From an uncultured Acetatifactor sp. (GTDB taxonomy: Bacteria > Bacillota > Clostridia > Lachnospirales > Lachnospiraceae), in assembly GCA_910589035.1 (NCBI GenBank), contig CAJUSI010000071.1, positions 1-60,075 on the forward strand: a stretch of 60,075 nucleotides of DNA. The letters run 5' to 3'. The notes beneath the pieces are model-generated. The model saw only the letters and a list, made by a program, of their open reading frames with translations, ran no database searches and was not told where the DNA came from. The stretch's first letter is position 1; every line of letters begins with the position of its first letter. The position numbers were made by a program, and so were the translations under genes. Below are positions 1 through 8,012 of this stretch, piece by piece.

Positions 1-147
1 CTTCAGCTCCTGCACGTCCGCCTTGACCTCACGCATTTCCGTCTTCAGCTCCTGCACATCCGCCTTGACCTCACGCATTTCCGTCTTCAGCTCCTGCACG
101 TCCGCCTTGACCTCACGCATTTCCGTCTTCAGCTCCTGCACGTCCGC
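1..147 (-). repeat. 42-bp in-frame tandem repeat
   Basis: Three near-identical 42-bp units (1-42, 43-84, 85-126) differ by a single base (position 58), and a partial fourth runs to about 147. Each encodes one 14-residue coiled-coil unit. The array continues off the left edge, so copy number is unknown. Near identity at the DNA level implies recent expansion or gene conversion. Confidence 0.92.
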
Positions 148-201
148 TCTGGTGGCCTGTATTTCAGCCAGAATCAAATCGAGTTTCCTGTTTTCGCTCA
201 T
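1..201 (-). CDS. Coiled-coil repeat protein, partial (C-terminus outside window)
   Basis: An open minus-strand frame starts at ATG 199-201 and runs off the left edge without a stop; at least 67 residues are visible. A strong ribosome site (AGGAGG, 5 bases before the ATG) fixes the start. The protein begins MSENRKLDLILAEIQ and then repeats a 14-residue unit, ADVQELKTEMREVK, which is two heptads with Val/Leu/Met/Val at core positions and alternating Lys/Glu outside: a textbook parallel coiled coil. No catalytic domain is visible. Such proteins are often short Lachnospiraceae hypotheticals of unknown job. Function is not assigned; the gene itself is well supported by start, RBS and promoter. Confidence 0.8.
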   Translation of the reverse strand, partial: MSENRKLDLILAEIQATRADVQELKTEMREVKADVQELKTEMREVKADVQELKTEMREVKADVQELK

Positions 202-591
202 ATTACTCCTCCTTTGATATACTTCCCTCTCCGACTGAATTCAATATCCCTGATTTTTATTGTAGCATATATCGGTGAAAAAGTCCATGCACACGGACTT
301 CTATTTTCGTTTCTCTTTTTCGCTTTCATTTCAGCTGCCTCTGCCTTTTTATCCGGTAATCATGCGGAAGCAGATTTCAGGAACTTATGCTTCCTCCCGC
401 GCCATAACCTGCATGTCTGCAAGGCCCCCTGCCCGGAGCTGTCGGGAAATGCTGCCGGCCCGCAATATATGGCGGCGGCCCCAAAGCATCACAGCATATA
501 TTGCAGGCGTCGGTCATCTCCCGGAGCCTCCAATATGGGGCAGCCGTAAAACCAATTATGCAAATGCCGCAGGACACAATACGATTAAGAT
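202..591. other. Intergenic region upstream of the coiled-coil gene
   Basis: About 390 bases with no convincing gene. It holds the promoter and inverted repeat at 259-300. The 440-540 part is GC-rich with short complementary segments around two ATATAT-containing stretches, but no T tract follows, so no terminator is claimed. Confidence 0.5.
259..287 (-). promoter_or_regulatory. Sigma-A type promoter for the coiled-coil gene
   Basis: On the minus strand TGGACT (282-287) lies 17 bases from TACAAT (259-264), giving a 5' leader of about 50 bases before ATG 201. The -35 box sits inside a perfect 6-bp inverted repeat (AAGTCC...GGACTT, 281-300), a possible repressor site. Assignment is from pattern only. 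Confidence 0.5.
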
Positions 592-1698
592 TCAGTGAAG
601 GAAATCATCCTTCGGACCGCTCTGAGGCTCTGACTCCTCCTTTTTGTCCTGCTGCGTCTGAGATTCTGCGGACGCATTCGGCCCTGCGGGCGCAGACACC
701 GGCCTCCACAGTCTGCTTTCCAGACTTTTACGCCTTTTTCTGCGCTGCCTGATACAGAGCAGTACCACAAGTGCAATCAGTACACCCCAGATTATAAGAT
801 AGGGTATGTGAATCAAAATCCAGATTCCCAGCTCCATGGCACCGTTCCCCACACTGTGCAGGCTTTCCATAAATCCTTCGGAAATCCGCGCTCCCACCGA
901 AGGCTCCTCCACAGGTGTCAGCGTCTCCACCTCGGAGATCTTGAGATACACCGTGCTGTACTCCACCAGATTATCAATGGTGCGGAGCTGGGATTCCATG
1001 CTCTCCAGCCGGTAGCGTACCTCTGACAGACGTTCTTCTATGGTAATGATTTCCTCTATGGTTTCCGCCCTGTCCAAAAACGCGATCAGCCGCTCCTGTT
1101 CCTTCTGAAGCGTATTTCTGCGGCTCTCCATATCCACATAGGACAATGTCACATCATCCACGCTTTTACTGCTCCTCACCACATTGCCGGCGTCCGATAC
1201 CGCGGTGAGAAAGCCGTTTAAATTTCTGCCCGGTAACCGGATGGTCAGATTGGCGTACCGGAGGCTGCGGTAATCTGAATAACTGCTGCCGTTATAGCTG
1301 TCCATTCTCTCTATGTATCCGTTCATGCTCTGAATCTGCGTCTCGAGAAGGGATATCATCTCCTCGAACTGCCTGGTTTCCACTTCCAGGTTCACCGTCT
1401 CGATCAGCTTGCGCCCATCCAGGATTTCACTTCCTTCCATTCCTGCCGTATTTCCTATCGGCGCCTCCTCAGCCTCCGAATAATTGTCATAATAAAAGCT
1501 GTTTTCCGAATCATACGCGTTTCCGGCTTCACTTTTCACCATACTGCCCGCGGCGGTGCTTTCGGCACCGCAGGCAGTGTATACAATCGCTGCGGCCGCG
1601 CATAAGAATACCGCGGCCCGCCTGCGGAGCCCCTCCAATCCTTCCTTTCTGCTCCCCATGCGCGCGCTCTGCCCCTTTCTTTTCCTGAACTTTCCCAT
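592..1698 (-). CDS. DUF4349 domain membrane-anchored (lipo)protein
   Basis: Translation from ATG 1698 gives 368 residues. This start is chosen over an upstream in-frame ATG at 1794 because it has a GGGAG site just upstream and leads straight into a basic, then hydrophobic signal segment ending in TACG. The cysteine could be lipidated, but the lipobox is poor. The centre is a DUF4349 domain: two long amphipathic helices around a small beta segment, with the typical pattern of many short Glu/Arg-rich heptads. A C-terminal membrane helix (GIWILIHIPYLIIWGVLIAL) is followed by a basic, Ser-rich tail. The family is exported and membrane bound, function unknown. It stands alone here. Confidence 0.85.
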   Translation of the reverse strand: MGKFRKRKGQSARMGSRKEGLEGLRRRAAVFLCAAAAIVYTACGAESTAAGSMVKSEAGNAYDSENSFYYDNYSEAEEAPIGNTAGMEGSEILDGRKLIETVNLEVETRQFEEMISLLETQIQSMNGYIERMDSYNGSSYSDYRSLRYANLTIRLPGRNLNGFLTAVSDAGNVVRSSKSVDDVTLSYVDMESRRNTLQKEQERLIAFLDRAETIEEIITIEERLSEVRYRLESMESQLRTIDNLVEYSTVYLKISEVETLTPVEEPSVGARISEGFMESLHSVGNGAMELGIWILIHIPYLIIWGVLIALVVLLCIRQRRKRRKSLESRLWRPVSAPAGPNASAESQTQQDKKEESEPQSGPKDDFLH

Positions 1699-2141
1699 AC
1701 GTTCTCCCTCTCTTTTCCCCGGTAATATACTCCCAGAATCTTCTTTCCGGTTTCTTTGAAATTCTCCGGAAAGCGTTCCCGCAGCTTCCTCCACTCTTCC
1801 GGTCTGTTCTTTGTCAGAAGCCTGATTCTGCCTGTCCGGATTCCGAAAGGCTATGGTAATATTCTTCTGGCATCTTTCTGTGCTTTCTATAGAGCTTTTC
1901 GAAAACCTTTTTCACAGGTTCCTGATTCGCACTATCCGTAAAGGCGGAAGGAACACATGAAGCGAAGTCTCAAATACCCGGGGAACACGGCCCGGAGATT
2001 CCGAGAGGCTGTTTGAAAGAAAAAAGGGGATTCCGCTCTCACAGGAATCCCCCCTGTCTTCCATCCGCTTCCTGCAGATAAAAGTACGTTGGACAATGAC
2101 ACTGTCACCGGCTTTTCATTCAGTTAATATAACGGGGAAAA
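1699..2141. other. Intergenic region between the protease and DUF4349 genes
   Basis: No gene is supported here. The only clear element is the terminator at 2019-2053. The rest has open frames on both strands but no ribosome site or protein-like composition. A promoter for the DUF4349 gene must lie here but no good pair of boxes was seen. Confidence 0.5.
2019..2053 (-). terminator. Rho-independent terminator of the M16C protease gene
   Basis: A perfect 9-bp stem (GGGGATTCC at 2027-2035 with 2044-2052) has a loop of 8 bases. Read on the minus strand it is followed by a run of seven T. It lies about 90 bases past the protease stop. Confidence 0.85.
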
Positions 2142-5057
2142 TCAGAATAAGTTCTCCACATTCAGAAACTGCTTCTCTTCCGCTCTGATTTTCTGTTCGC
2201 TGCCAACGACGCAAAGACAGTCGTCCGCAAGAAATGCCCTGATGTAGTCCGCCAGGCCGCGAATATCCTCAGGGGTCGCATTGACCACCTCGTCCCTTTC
2301 CTTCTGAATCATTTCCATGGTCAGGCCGTGCATATAAGCATCCTTTGAGCGCCGTCCTTTCCCCGCGGCTGTCAGGGGCATATCCATCTGGCTGAAGGCT
2401 CCGATAATATACTGGGTCATAGCGCGCTCCCCCGCATCAAATGCAGCAATATAGTCCGCCGCTTTCTCGTACACATCGATGGTCTGTCCCAGGTTCGGAT
2501 CACGGTAGGAGCCGAAAAAGCTGTCCCCGTTCCTTCCAAACGCACACATGCAGCCGTAGGCTCCCCCCTTGACGCGGATATTCACCCACAGATATTCATA
2601 ATCCATCATTACGCCCAGCACTTTCAAAGCGCCCCTGTAGGGCAGACCCTTCTTCAGGAAATTTCCGGCGCGGAATACATACTGCACCTGTCCGGGCGTC
2701 ACAAAGCCTTCATTCTTCCTGGAGAGAACAGGCTCATATTTCCCCCTTTCCACTTCGCAGGTATAGAGCTTCTCCCTCAGAGAAGCCACCCCCTGCTCCA
2801 GAGAGCGGAAGGCATTCTCATCCCCGGTGAAATCCACCATAAGGTTCTCCGGGCGGAAGATCATCCTGCAGAGAGCTTCAAGCCTTTTTTTCAGAATCTC
2901 TTTCTTTTCTTCATACTTCTTCTCAAGCTCGGATGTGAGATGGTACTGCGCCACCCCGTTTAACTCGTCGTTTACCGCATGCCTCACGCTTCCGTAGGAA
3001 AGTGCCCTGGTCATGGCCACGCTGTTTCCGGCTTCCAGTATATACTCCTGATATCTGGAATTGTTCTCCGCCAGAATCTCCTTCAGTCTCTTATCATCCG
3101 AGAAATCGCTCTCCAGGATCAGTTCCTCCATCAGCTCCATGGCCCTGCCCAGCTTATTGTACAGCGCCCTGGTGCAGACCTCCATGGTCAGGGTATATTG
3201 GTCCGTATCCAGGACATTTGCATAATTGCTGCAGGTAACGGAAATATCTCCCGTGGCCAGATGAATCTCATTACTCAGTTCCGCATAGGTATGCCGCTTC
3301 GTATTTACATGGCAGAATGCGTTCTGCAGAATCCCGATATAGGGAAAATACTCCCGGGGCACATCCTGAATTCTGAACATCAGCCGCAGATAGCCGATGC
3401 CGTTGGTAAACACATTGTGATACAGCGCCGGGATCCCTCCGAGCACACGCTCTTCATTCACCAGAGGAGCGGCTTCCCTCTTCAAATCCCCCCTGGTCAG
3501 AAGCGGAATCTTCGCCAGATCCTCCGGCGCATCCTCCCTCTCCCTGAAATCGCTGAGCGCATTCATCCTCTCATGAATCCCTGCAATTTCCGCCTCGGAC
3601 ATACCGGCTCTCAATTTCGCAAGCTTTGCCGCAAGAGCCTCCTCCTGTTCCTTTGCCAGCCCGGTTCTGGGCTGTAAAATAACCACCGCCTCATGAGGAT
3701 TATTCAGCAGGTATTTCTCAATCAGCCCCTCAAAGTATCCTTCTTCCACTTTTTTGCGCAGCGCGGCATAGGTCTCGTTCAATTCGATATGGACAAAGGG
3801 CTTATCCTTATCGTACAGCCAGCTCTCCAATGTCTGAAGCCCATACATAAGTCCCTTTGGAATATTTCCGAAATCCGCCTCCCTGTACCTGAATTCGAAA
3901 TGGTTGATGGCGGCCAGCAGGGCCTTTTTGTCAAAGCCGTTTCTCACGATTCCGGAGAGCGTCTCCCTGATTGTACCCTTGAATTCCTCCTCCCGGTCCA
4001 TGGAGGTTCCCTTTGATATCACGGTGAAATAAGGCTGCCTGATACCGTTGTCGTAATAGCTGAGCACCTCTCTGCCTATCCCCTTATCGATCAGGGCCTG
4101 CTTCAGCGGAGCCCCGGGAACCGCGCAGAGTGCGAAATCAAGAATCTGGAAAGCCGTGCAGAGCTCCCTGTCCAGAGTATCTCCAACGGATACGCTCCAG
4201 GACAGGTAGGCGTTCTCCTCCGCTTTCTCCCCCTCTCCGATGGGATACTCCCTCACCCTGCGCACCGGTGCGGTAAAGGGCGGCTCGGATGTCACCCTGG
4301 AATCCACCTCCAGGGCATCAAAGGCCGAGAGATAGTGCTCATCGATGAATGCAAGCTTCTCCGCCATATCCATATTGCCGTACAGATAGATATAGCTGTT
4401 GGAGGGATGATAGTAGGTTCTGTGGAAATCAAGAAACTGCTCATAGGACAGTTCCGGGATTACCTCCGGATCCCCGCCGGATTCATAGCTGTAGGTGGTA
4501 TGAGGGTACAGGGCTGTGGTAATCTCCCGGCCCAGCACGTTATCAGGGGAGGAAAACGCGCCCTTCATCTCATTGTATACCACCCCGTTATAGGTGAGCG
4601 TCCCCTTCTCATCCAGCTCATAATGCCAGCCCTCCTGCCGGAAAATAGCTTCATTCCCGTAAATATTGGGATAAAAAACCGCGTCCAGATATACATGCAT
4701 CAGATTCTGGAAATCCTTATCGTTACAGCTGGCCACCGGATATACGGTATGATCGGGATAGGTTATCGCGTTTAAGAAGGTATTCAGAGAGCCCTTTGCC
4801 AGCTCGATGAAAGGATCCTTTACCGGGAATTCCCTGGAACCGCAGAGCACGGAGTGCTCCAGGATATGCGCCACGCCCGTGGAGTCTTTAGGCGTAGTGC
4901 GGAATCCGATACTGAACACCTTATTGTCGTCATCGTTGGATATCAGCACTACATTGGCGCCTGTCTTCCTGTGCCTGCACAGAGTCACCATGCTGTCGAT
5001 ATCGGCAATCTTCCTTTTCTCGATAATCTCATAGCTTTTCAATTCTTCTGCTTTCAT
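2142..5057 (-). CDS. M16C family zinc metalloprotease (presequence-protease/insulinase type)
   Basis: A 971-residue protein with the inverted zinc motif HxxEH (H64, E67, H68 in AHILEHSVLCGS) and a distal Glu in YNEMKGAF about 80-90 residues later. These are the ligands and catalytic base of M16 peptidases. Length and four-domain layout match the M16C/PreP–falcilysin group, single-chain enzymes that degrade short unstructured peptides in a closed chamber. There is no signal peptide, so it is cytosolic. The start has GGAGA 7-11 bases upstream. It is monocistronic with its own terminator. Peptide recycling is a family-level inference. Confidence 0.93.
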   Translation of the reverse strand: MKAEELKSYEIIEKRKIADIDSMVTLCRHRKTGANVVLISNDDDNKVFSIGFRTTPKDSTGVAHILEHSVLCGSREFPVKDPFIELAKGSLNTFLNAITYPDHTVYPVASCNDKDFQNLMHVYLDAVFYPNIYGNEAIFRQEGWHYELDEKGTLTYNGVVYNEMKGAFSSPDNVLGREITTALYPHTTYSYESGGDPEVIPELSYEQFLDFHRTYYHPSNSYIYLYGNMDMAEKLAFIDEHYLSAFDALEVDSRVTSEPPFTAPVRRVREYPIGEGEKAEENAYLSWSVSVGDTLDRELCTAFQILDFALCAVPGAPLKQALIDKGIGREVLSYYDNGIRQPYFTVISKGTSMDREEEFKGTIRETLSGIVRNGFDKKALLAAINHFEFRYREADFGNIPKGLMYGLQTLESWLYDKDKPFVHIELNETYAALRKKVEEGYFEGLIEKYLLNNPHEAVVILQPRTGLAKEQEEALAAKLAKLRAGMSEAEIAGIHERMNALSDFREREDAPEDLAKIPLLTRGDLKREAAPLVNEERVLGGIPALYHNVFTNGIGYLRLMFRIQDVPREYFPYIGILQNAFCHVNTKRHTYAELSNEIHLATGDISVTCSNYANVLDTDQYTLTMEVCTRALYNKLGRAMELMEELILESDFSDDKRLKEILAENNSRYQEYILEAGNSVAMTRALSYGSVRHAVNDELNGVAQYHLTSELEKKYEEKKEILKKRLEALCRMIFRPENLMVDFTGDENAFRSLEQGVASLREKLYTCEVERGKYEPVLSRKNEGFVTPGQVQYVFRAGNFLKKGLPYRGALKVLGVMMDYEYLWVNIRVKGGAYGCMCAFGRNGDSFFGSYRDPNLGQTIDVYEKAADYIAAFDAGERAMTQYIIGAFSQMDMPLTAAGKGRRSKDAYMHGLTMEMIQKERDEVVNATPEDIRGLADYIRAFLADDCLCVVGSEQKIRAEEKQFLNVENLF

Positions 5058-5487
5058 TTTTTCTCCTCTCCTATTTCAGGGACACATCCTTTTTCAGGGA
5101 CACCCCCTTTATTCAAATCTGATTCTTCCGGAATCTCTCTTCCGCTTTCTGCTGATCCTTCCGGAAACCTTTCTTACCGGTTCCCTCTCTTTTCCTGTTC
5201 CATTATTAATCCTTATCGCCCGAAATCAGGTGTGCATATATGGACTGTAACATGTCTATCTATTTGCATAATACCGGATTTTACTCTTTTTAATATGCAC
5301 AGATATTCAGGCGCTTAACAGCGAAATCCTGCGCATTTTGGCAAAATATTGGTTCCGGCTTGTCCGGGTCAGGTGTGCATATAAGCAGGCAAAATGCTGA
5401 TATAATGCCTGTTTGATACAGTATTCTCCCCATTCCAGGCGTCAGGGATGAATCAGAGCCCTGCGCCGGCCAAAAGCTTACGGCTTA
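5058..5487. other. Intergenic region with repeated TGTGCATAT motif
   Basis: No gene is seen. A 15-base sequence TCAGGTGTGCATATA occurs twice in direct orientation (5226-5240, 5369-5383), and its core ATATGCACA occurs inverted at 5293-5301. The segment is AT-rich and lies upstream of the protease and downstream of the sigma-like cassette. It may carry the protease promoter and a regulator site, but no boxes stand out. Confidence 0.6.
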
Positions 5488-5916
5488 TCACAGCGCCGCC
5501 AGGGCCAGCTTGCTGACGCTGAGCTCCTGAATGACATAGCCCTGTCTCTCCTTCTGCGCGGGCGGCAGGCTGACCAGCTCTTCCATGGTGAGCGTTTTCG
5601 TCACATACTGCTTCTTTCCCCCTGCCCCAAAACCGGGAAGGGCCTTTTTCTCCCGGATCAGATTCACCTTGACTCTCGCCTTCATCTGCCTGTAAATCTT
5701 CACCAGAAAGCTTTCCGGCACCAGATAATACAGATGGGACTCCAGGGTATCCCCGGGATCCGCCTCCGGAAGAATATACCGCTCCATAACCAGCCTGAGC
5801 TTAAAGGGAATCTCCTCCTCTTCCAGAAGCTCTCCGAATGTATACTTACAGCCCACATAAATGCGGCTGACATCCTGCATGCTGTACTTATAATCCTCAT
5901 AAATTGTCTTGTTCAT
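5488..5916 (-). CDS. Uncharacterised 142-residue protein coupled to the sigma-like gene
   Basis: The frame begins ATG AAC AAG inside the last codons of the upstream sigma-like gene (20-base overlap), indicating translational coupling. The protein is soluble and charged, with no Cys-rich or membrane segment. It has a basic middle (KARVKVNLIREKK) and a short Ser/Leu-rich end. I do not recognise a domain. The coupling suggests it works with the sigma-like protein, for example as a partner or antagonist; this is inference only. No terminator was found downstream. Confidence 0.8.
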   Translation of the reverse strand: MNKTIYEDYKYSMQDVSRIYVGCKYTFGELLEEEEIPFKLRLVMERYILPEADPGDTLESHLYYLVPESFLVKIYRQMKARVKVNLIREKKALPGFGAGGKKQYVTKTLTMEELVSLPPAQKERQGYVIQELSVSKLALAAL

Positions 5917-6664
5917 CCTGTCCCTCTATATCCTCTATCTGAAAACCGCTCATTCTCATGGCATCCCGGATTGCCTTGACCGACATTCCCGTCTCCTGCC
6001 CAAGCTCCCCGGGCGTTACTTTCCTGCGAAGCTCTTCCGCCAGCTCTCTGGCTTTGTCCGCCACCCGGTTCACCTTATCCGCCACACCTTTATCGGCCTT
6101 TTCCCTCGCCGCATGCTCCTGAATGAACTCCTCCATGGCGTCCATAACATATTTTACCAGCATTCCCTGCGCCTGGGATGGCTTCTCCAGGCTGCCAAGC
6201 ATGTCCACTCCCACGGCGAGCGCCACATTTCCCTCCCCGATCAGATCCTCCAGCGCCACGCCCTGGCCGGAATAAAGTCTGGCGATGCCGGCAACCTCCT
6301 TCAGATAGCTTTCTGTCAGCCGCTGCTTCGCCAGGGCATCTCCGGCCATGGCGGAGATCGTATAAGCCTCCCTCTCCCCTTCCGTCACCTCCGGAAGAGC
6401 GGCCAGCTCATCCAGATAATCCTGCAGGTAATCCCTCTCCTGCGCCGTCAGATATTCCTCCGGCTCCGGCGGTGCACCGATGCCCACCCTGTGCTTTGCC
6501 AGATAGTCATACACCATCTGCAGCTGCCCCTCATTCAGATTCAGGGCGGACAATTCCTGCCGTACCTGATCTTCTGTGATGCAATTCCCCTGCTCCCTTG
6601 CCGTCCGGCGGATTTTCTCCAGACTTCTGGCAAACAATACTTCCCTGGAAATCTCTGTGTCCAT
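5897..6664 (-). CDS. Sigma-70-like protein lacking region 4
   Basis: Translation starts at ATG 6664 (MDTEISRE) with GGGAG 9-13 bases upstream, giving 255 residues; an upstream ATG at 6715 lacks a good site. Residues about 15-60 resemble region 1.1 of primary sigma factors (ITEDQVRQELSALNLNEGQ). Residues about 80-195 resemble region 2, including RLTESYLKEVAGIARLYSG and LIGEGNVAL. Residues about 200-245 form a region-3-like helix-turn-helix (VTPGELGQETGMSVKAIRDA). The protein then ends with an acidic tail, so the -35-binding region 4 is absent. The tyrosine/tryptophan-rich strand-opening part of region 2 also looks degenerate. It may bind RNA polymerase without normal promoter use. It is followed by an overlapping 142-residue gene. 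Confidence 0.75.
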   Translation of the reverse strand: MDTEISREVLFARSLEKIRRTAREQGNCITEDQVRQELSALNLNEGQLQMVYDYLAKHRVGIGAPPEPEEYLTAQERDYLQDYLDELAALPEVTEGEREAYTISAMAGDALAKQRLTESYLKEVAGIARLYSGQGVALEDLIGEGNVALAVGVDMLGSLEKPSQAQGMLVKYVMDAMEEFIQEHAAREKADKGVADKVNRVADKARELAEELRRKVTPGELGQETGMSVKAIRDAMRMSGFQIEDIEGQDEQDNL

Positions 6665-6827
6665 TTTGCTGCTCTCCCCTCTTTTCTTCGGGCCAATATC
6701 CTGACCCGGGTACACGGACAGGCCGCGCCGGAATTTTCCTCAAGCCTCCCCTGCAGCCTGCAGTAAAAAGCCGGATTCTGACAGGAAACGCCTGAATAAG
6801 CCCCGGCTCCTCACTGCGCGTCTCCCC

Positions 6828-7709
6828 TCACTGCACATGCGTATGCGTGAACAAATGATGCTGGCAGTATTCATAATTCCCCTTGCATTTGGAGCAGAAA
6901 CGGAACTCCAGATCCGGATTATCATCCTCCGTCTGCCCGCAGACAGCACATTTATGCCTGGTTACTCTGGAATTGCGTCTCACGTCCTGCTTAAACTCCA
7001 TCCTTCTCTTCATCTGCCTCGGAGTCATATGAATGCGGCTTCTGGACGTGACGAAAAAGATCAGGAAATTAAGCAGGGAGGAAGCAATGGCTATTCTGAT
7101 CAGAACGGCGGTCTGAATCACAATGCCGGCCCCAAAAACAATGTCCTTTGCCGCCAGGAAATCATACGCCAGGAGGAGTCCGTACAGAAATCCCAGCCAT
7201 TTCACCTTTATGGGAATAATAAACATCAGCAGCACCTGCACATTTGGGAAGGTGGCTGCAAAGGCCAGGAATATGGACATATTGACATAGTATGTGCTGA
7301 AGTACAGCGAGGCAAGCTGAGAATGGTCGGCCAGACTTATAATACTCCCGCCGAAAAAATACTGGCTTCCCATCCACACAAAGCTTCCGATTATGGTGAA
7401 AAGCATACCGGACAAAAGATATACATTATAGCGGTATACTCCCCATGTGCGCTCCAGGCTGGTTCCTATATTATAATAAAATAAAAGCATGATAATTGTG
7501 AAGGGATCCAGCGAGGAGGGCGGTATGATAATCCAGGTAAACAGCCTCCATACCTGCCCGTGCAGGATTGCGTATGGATCAAGAGACAGCCAGGAGAGGA
7601 AGCTTCCGTTGACCAGATCGATCAAATAGCCCACCGCATAGCATAAAATTAAAATCAGCGACAGATTGCTGATCGCATACTTTCCGAATTTCTTTTCAAA
7701 TTTACTCAT
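6828..7709 (-). CDS. Rhomboid-like (probably inactive) membrane protein with C-terminal zinc ribbon
   Basis: A 293-residue protein with about six membrane helices between residues 15 and 225. Motifs recall the rhomboid fold: HGQVWRLFTWIIIPPS after helix 1, then NIGTSLERTWG. The catalytic GxSx serine and matching helix-6 histidine of active rhomboids are not apparent, so a Derlin/pseudo-rhomboid role in handling membrane proteins is more likely than proteolysis. The cytosolic tail carries a zinc finger: CAVCGQ, then CSKCKGNYEYCQHH, with His-rich end HLFTHTHV. A poor ribosome site (GAGG) precedes ATG 7709. Fold assignment is by pattern and moderately sure. Confidence 0.7.
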   Translation of the reverse strand: MSKFEKKFGKYAISNLSLILILCYAVGYLIDLVNGSFLSWLSLDPYAILHGQVWRLFTWIIIPPSSLDPFTIIMLLFYYNIGTSLERTWGVYRYNVYLLSGMLFTIIGSFVWMGSQYFFGGSIISLADHSQLASLYFSTYYVNMSIFLAFAATFPNVQVLLMFIIPIKVKWLGFLYGLLLAYDFLAAKDIVFGAGIVIQTAVLIRIAIASSLLNFLIFFVTSRSRIHMTPRQMKRRMEFKQDVRRNSRVTRHKCAVCGQTEDDNPDLEFRFCSKCKGNYEYCQHHLFTHTHVQ

Positions 7710-7860
7710 TGCCTCTCATCCTCCATCCAACTTTTTATGTCCTAATCAAAAGACTTACGGCATATGTATTTTACCATTCCATTCCGCATAAGTAAACCGG
7801 ACTTTTCCTTAATTTACACAAAAATCATTTTTTTAATAAACTTTTCACAGGTTTTGCTAT

Positions 7861-7889
7861 TTGCAATTTACGTTACATTATACTATAAT
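7861..7889 (+). promoter_or_regulatory. Promoter of the dehydratase/activase-like operon
   Basis: TTGCAA (7861-7866) and TATAAT (7884-7889) are separated by 17 bases, giving a leader of about 120 bases before ATG 8013. This is the main element in the 303-base gap 7710-8012 between divergent genes; nothing else is recognised there. Confidence 0.7.
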
Positions 7890-8012
7890 GTGCTAGGTGT
7901 CGTGTTCTGTCAATTCCGGTCCGCCGGGACCCTGTTGCCGGAAACGCTGACAGCTTTTGCTTCCTGCCCGCGGCTGTGCGGCAGATACATTAGTTTAGAA
8001 AGGATGATCTAC

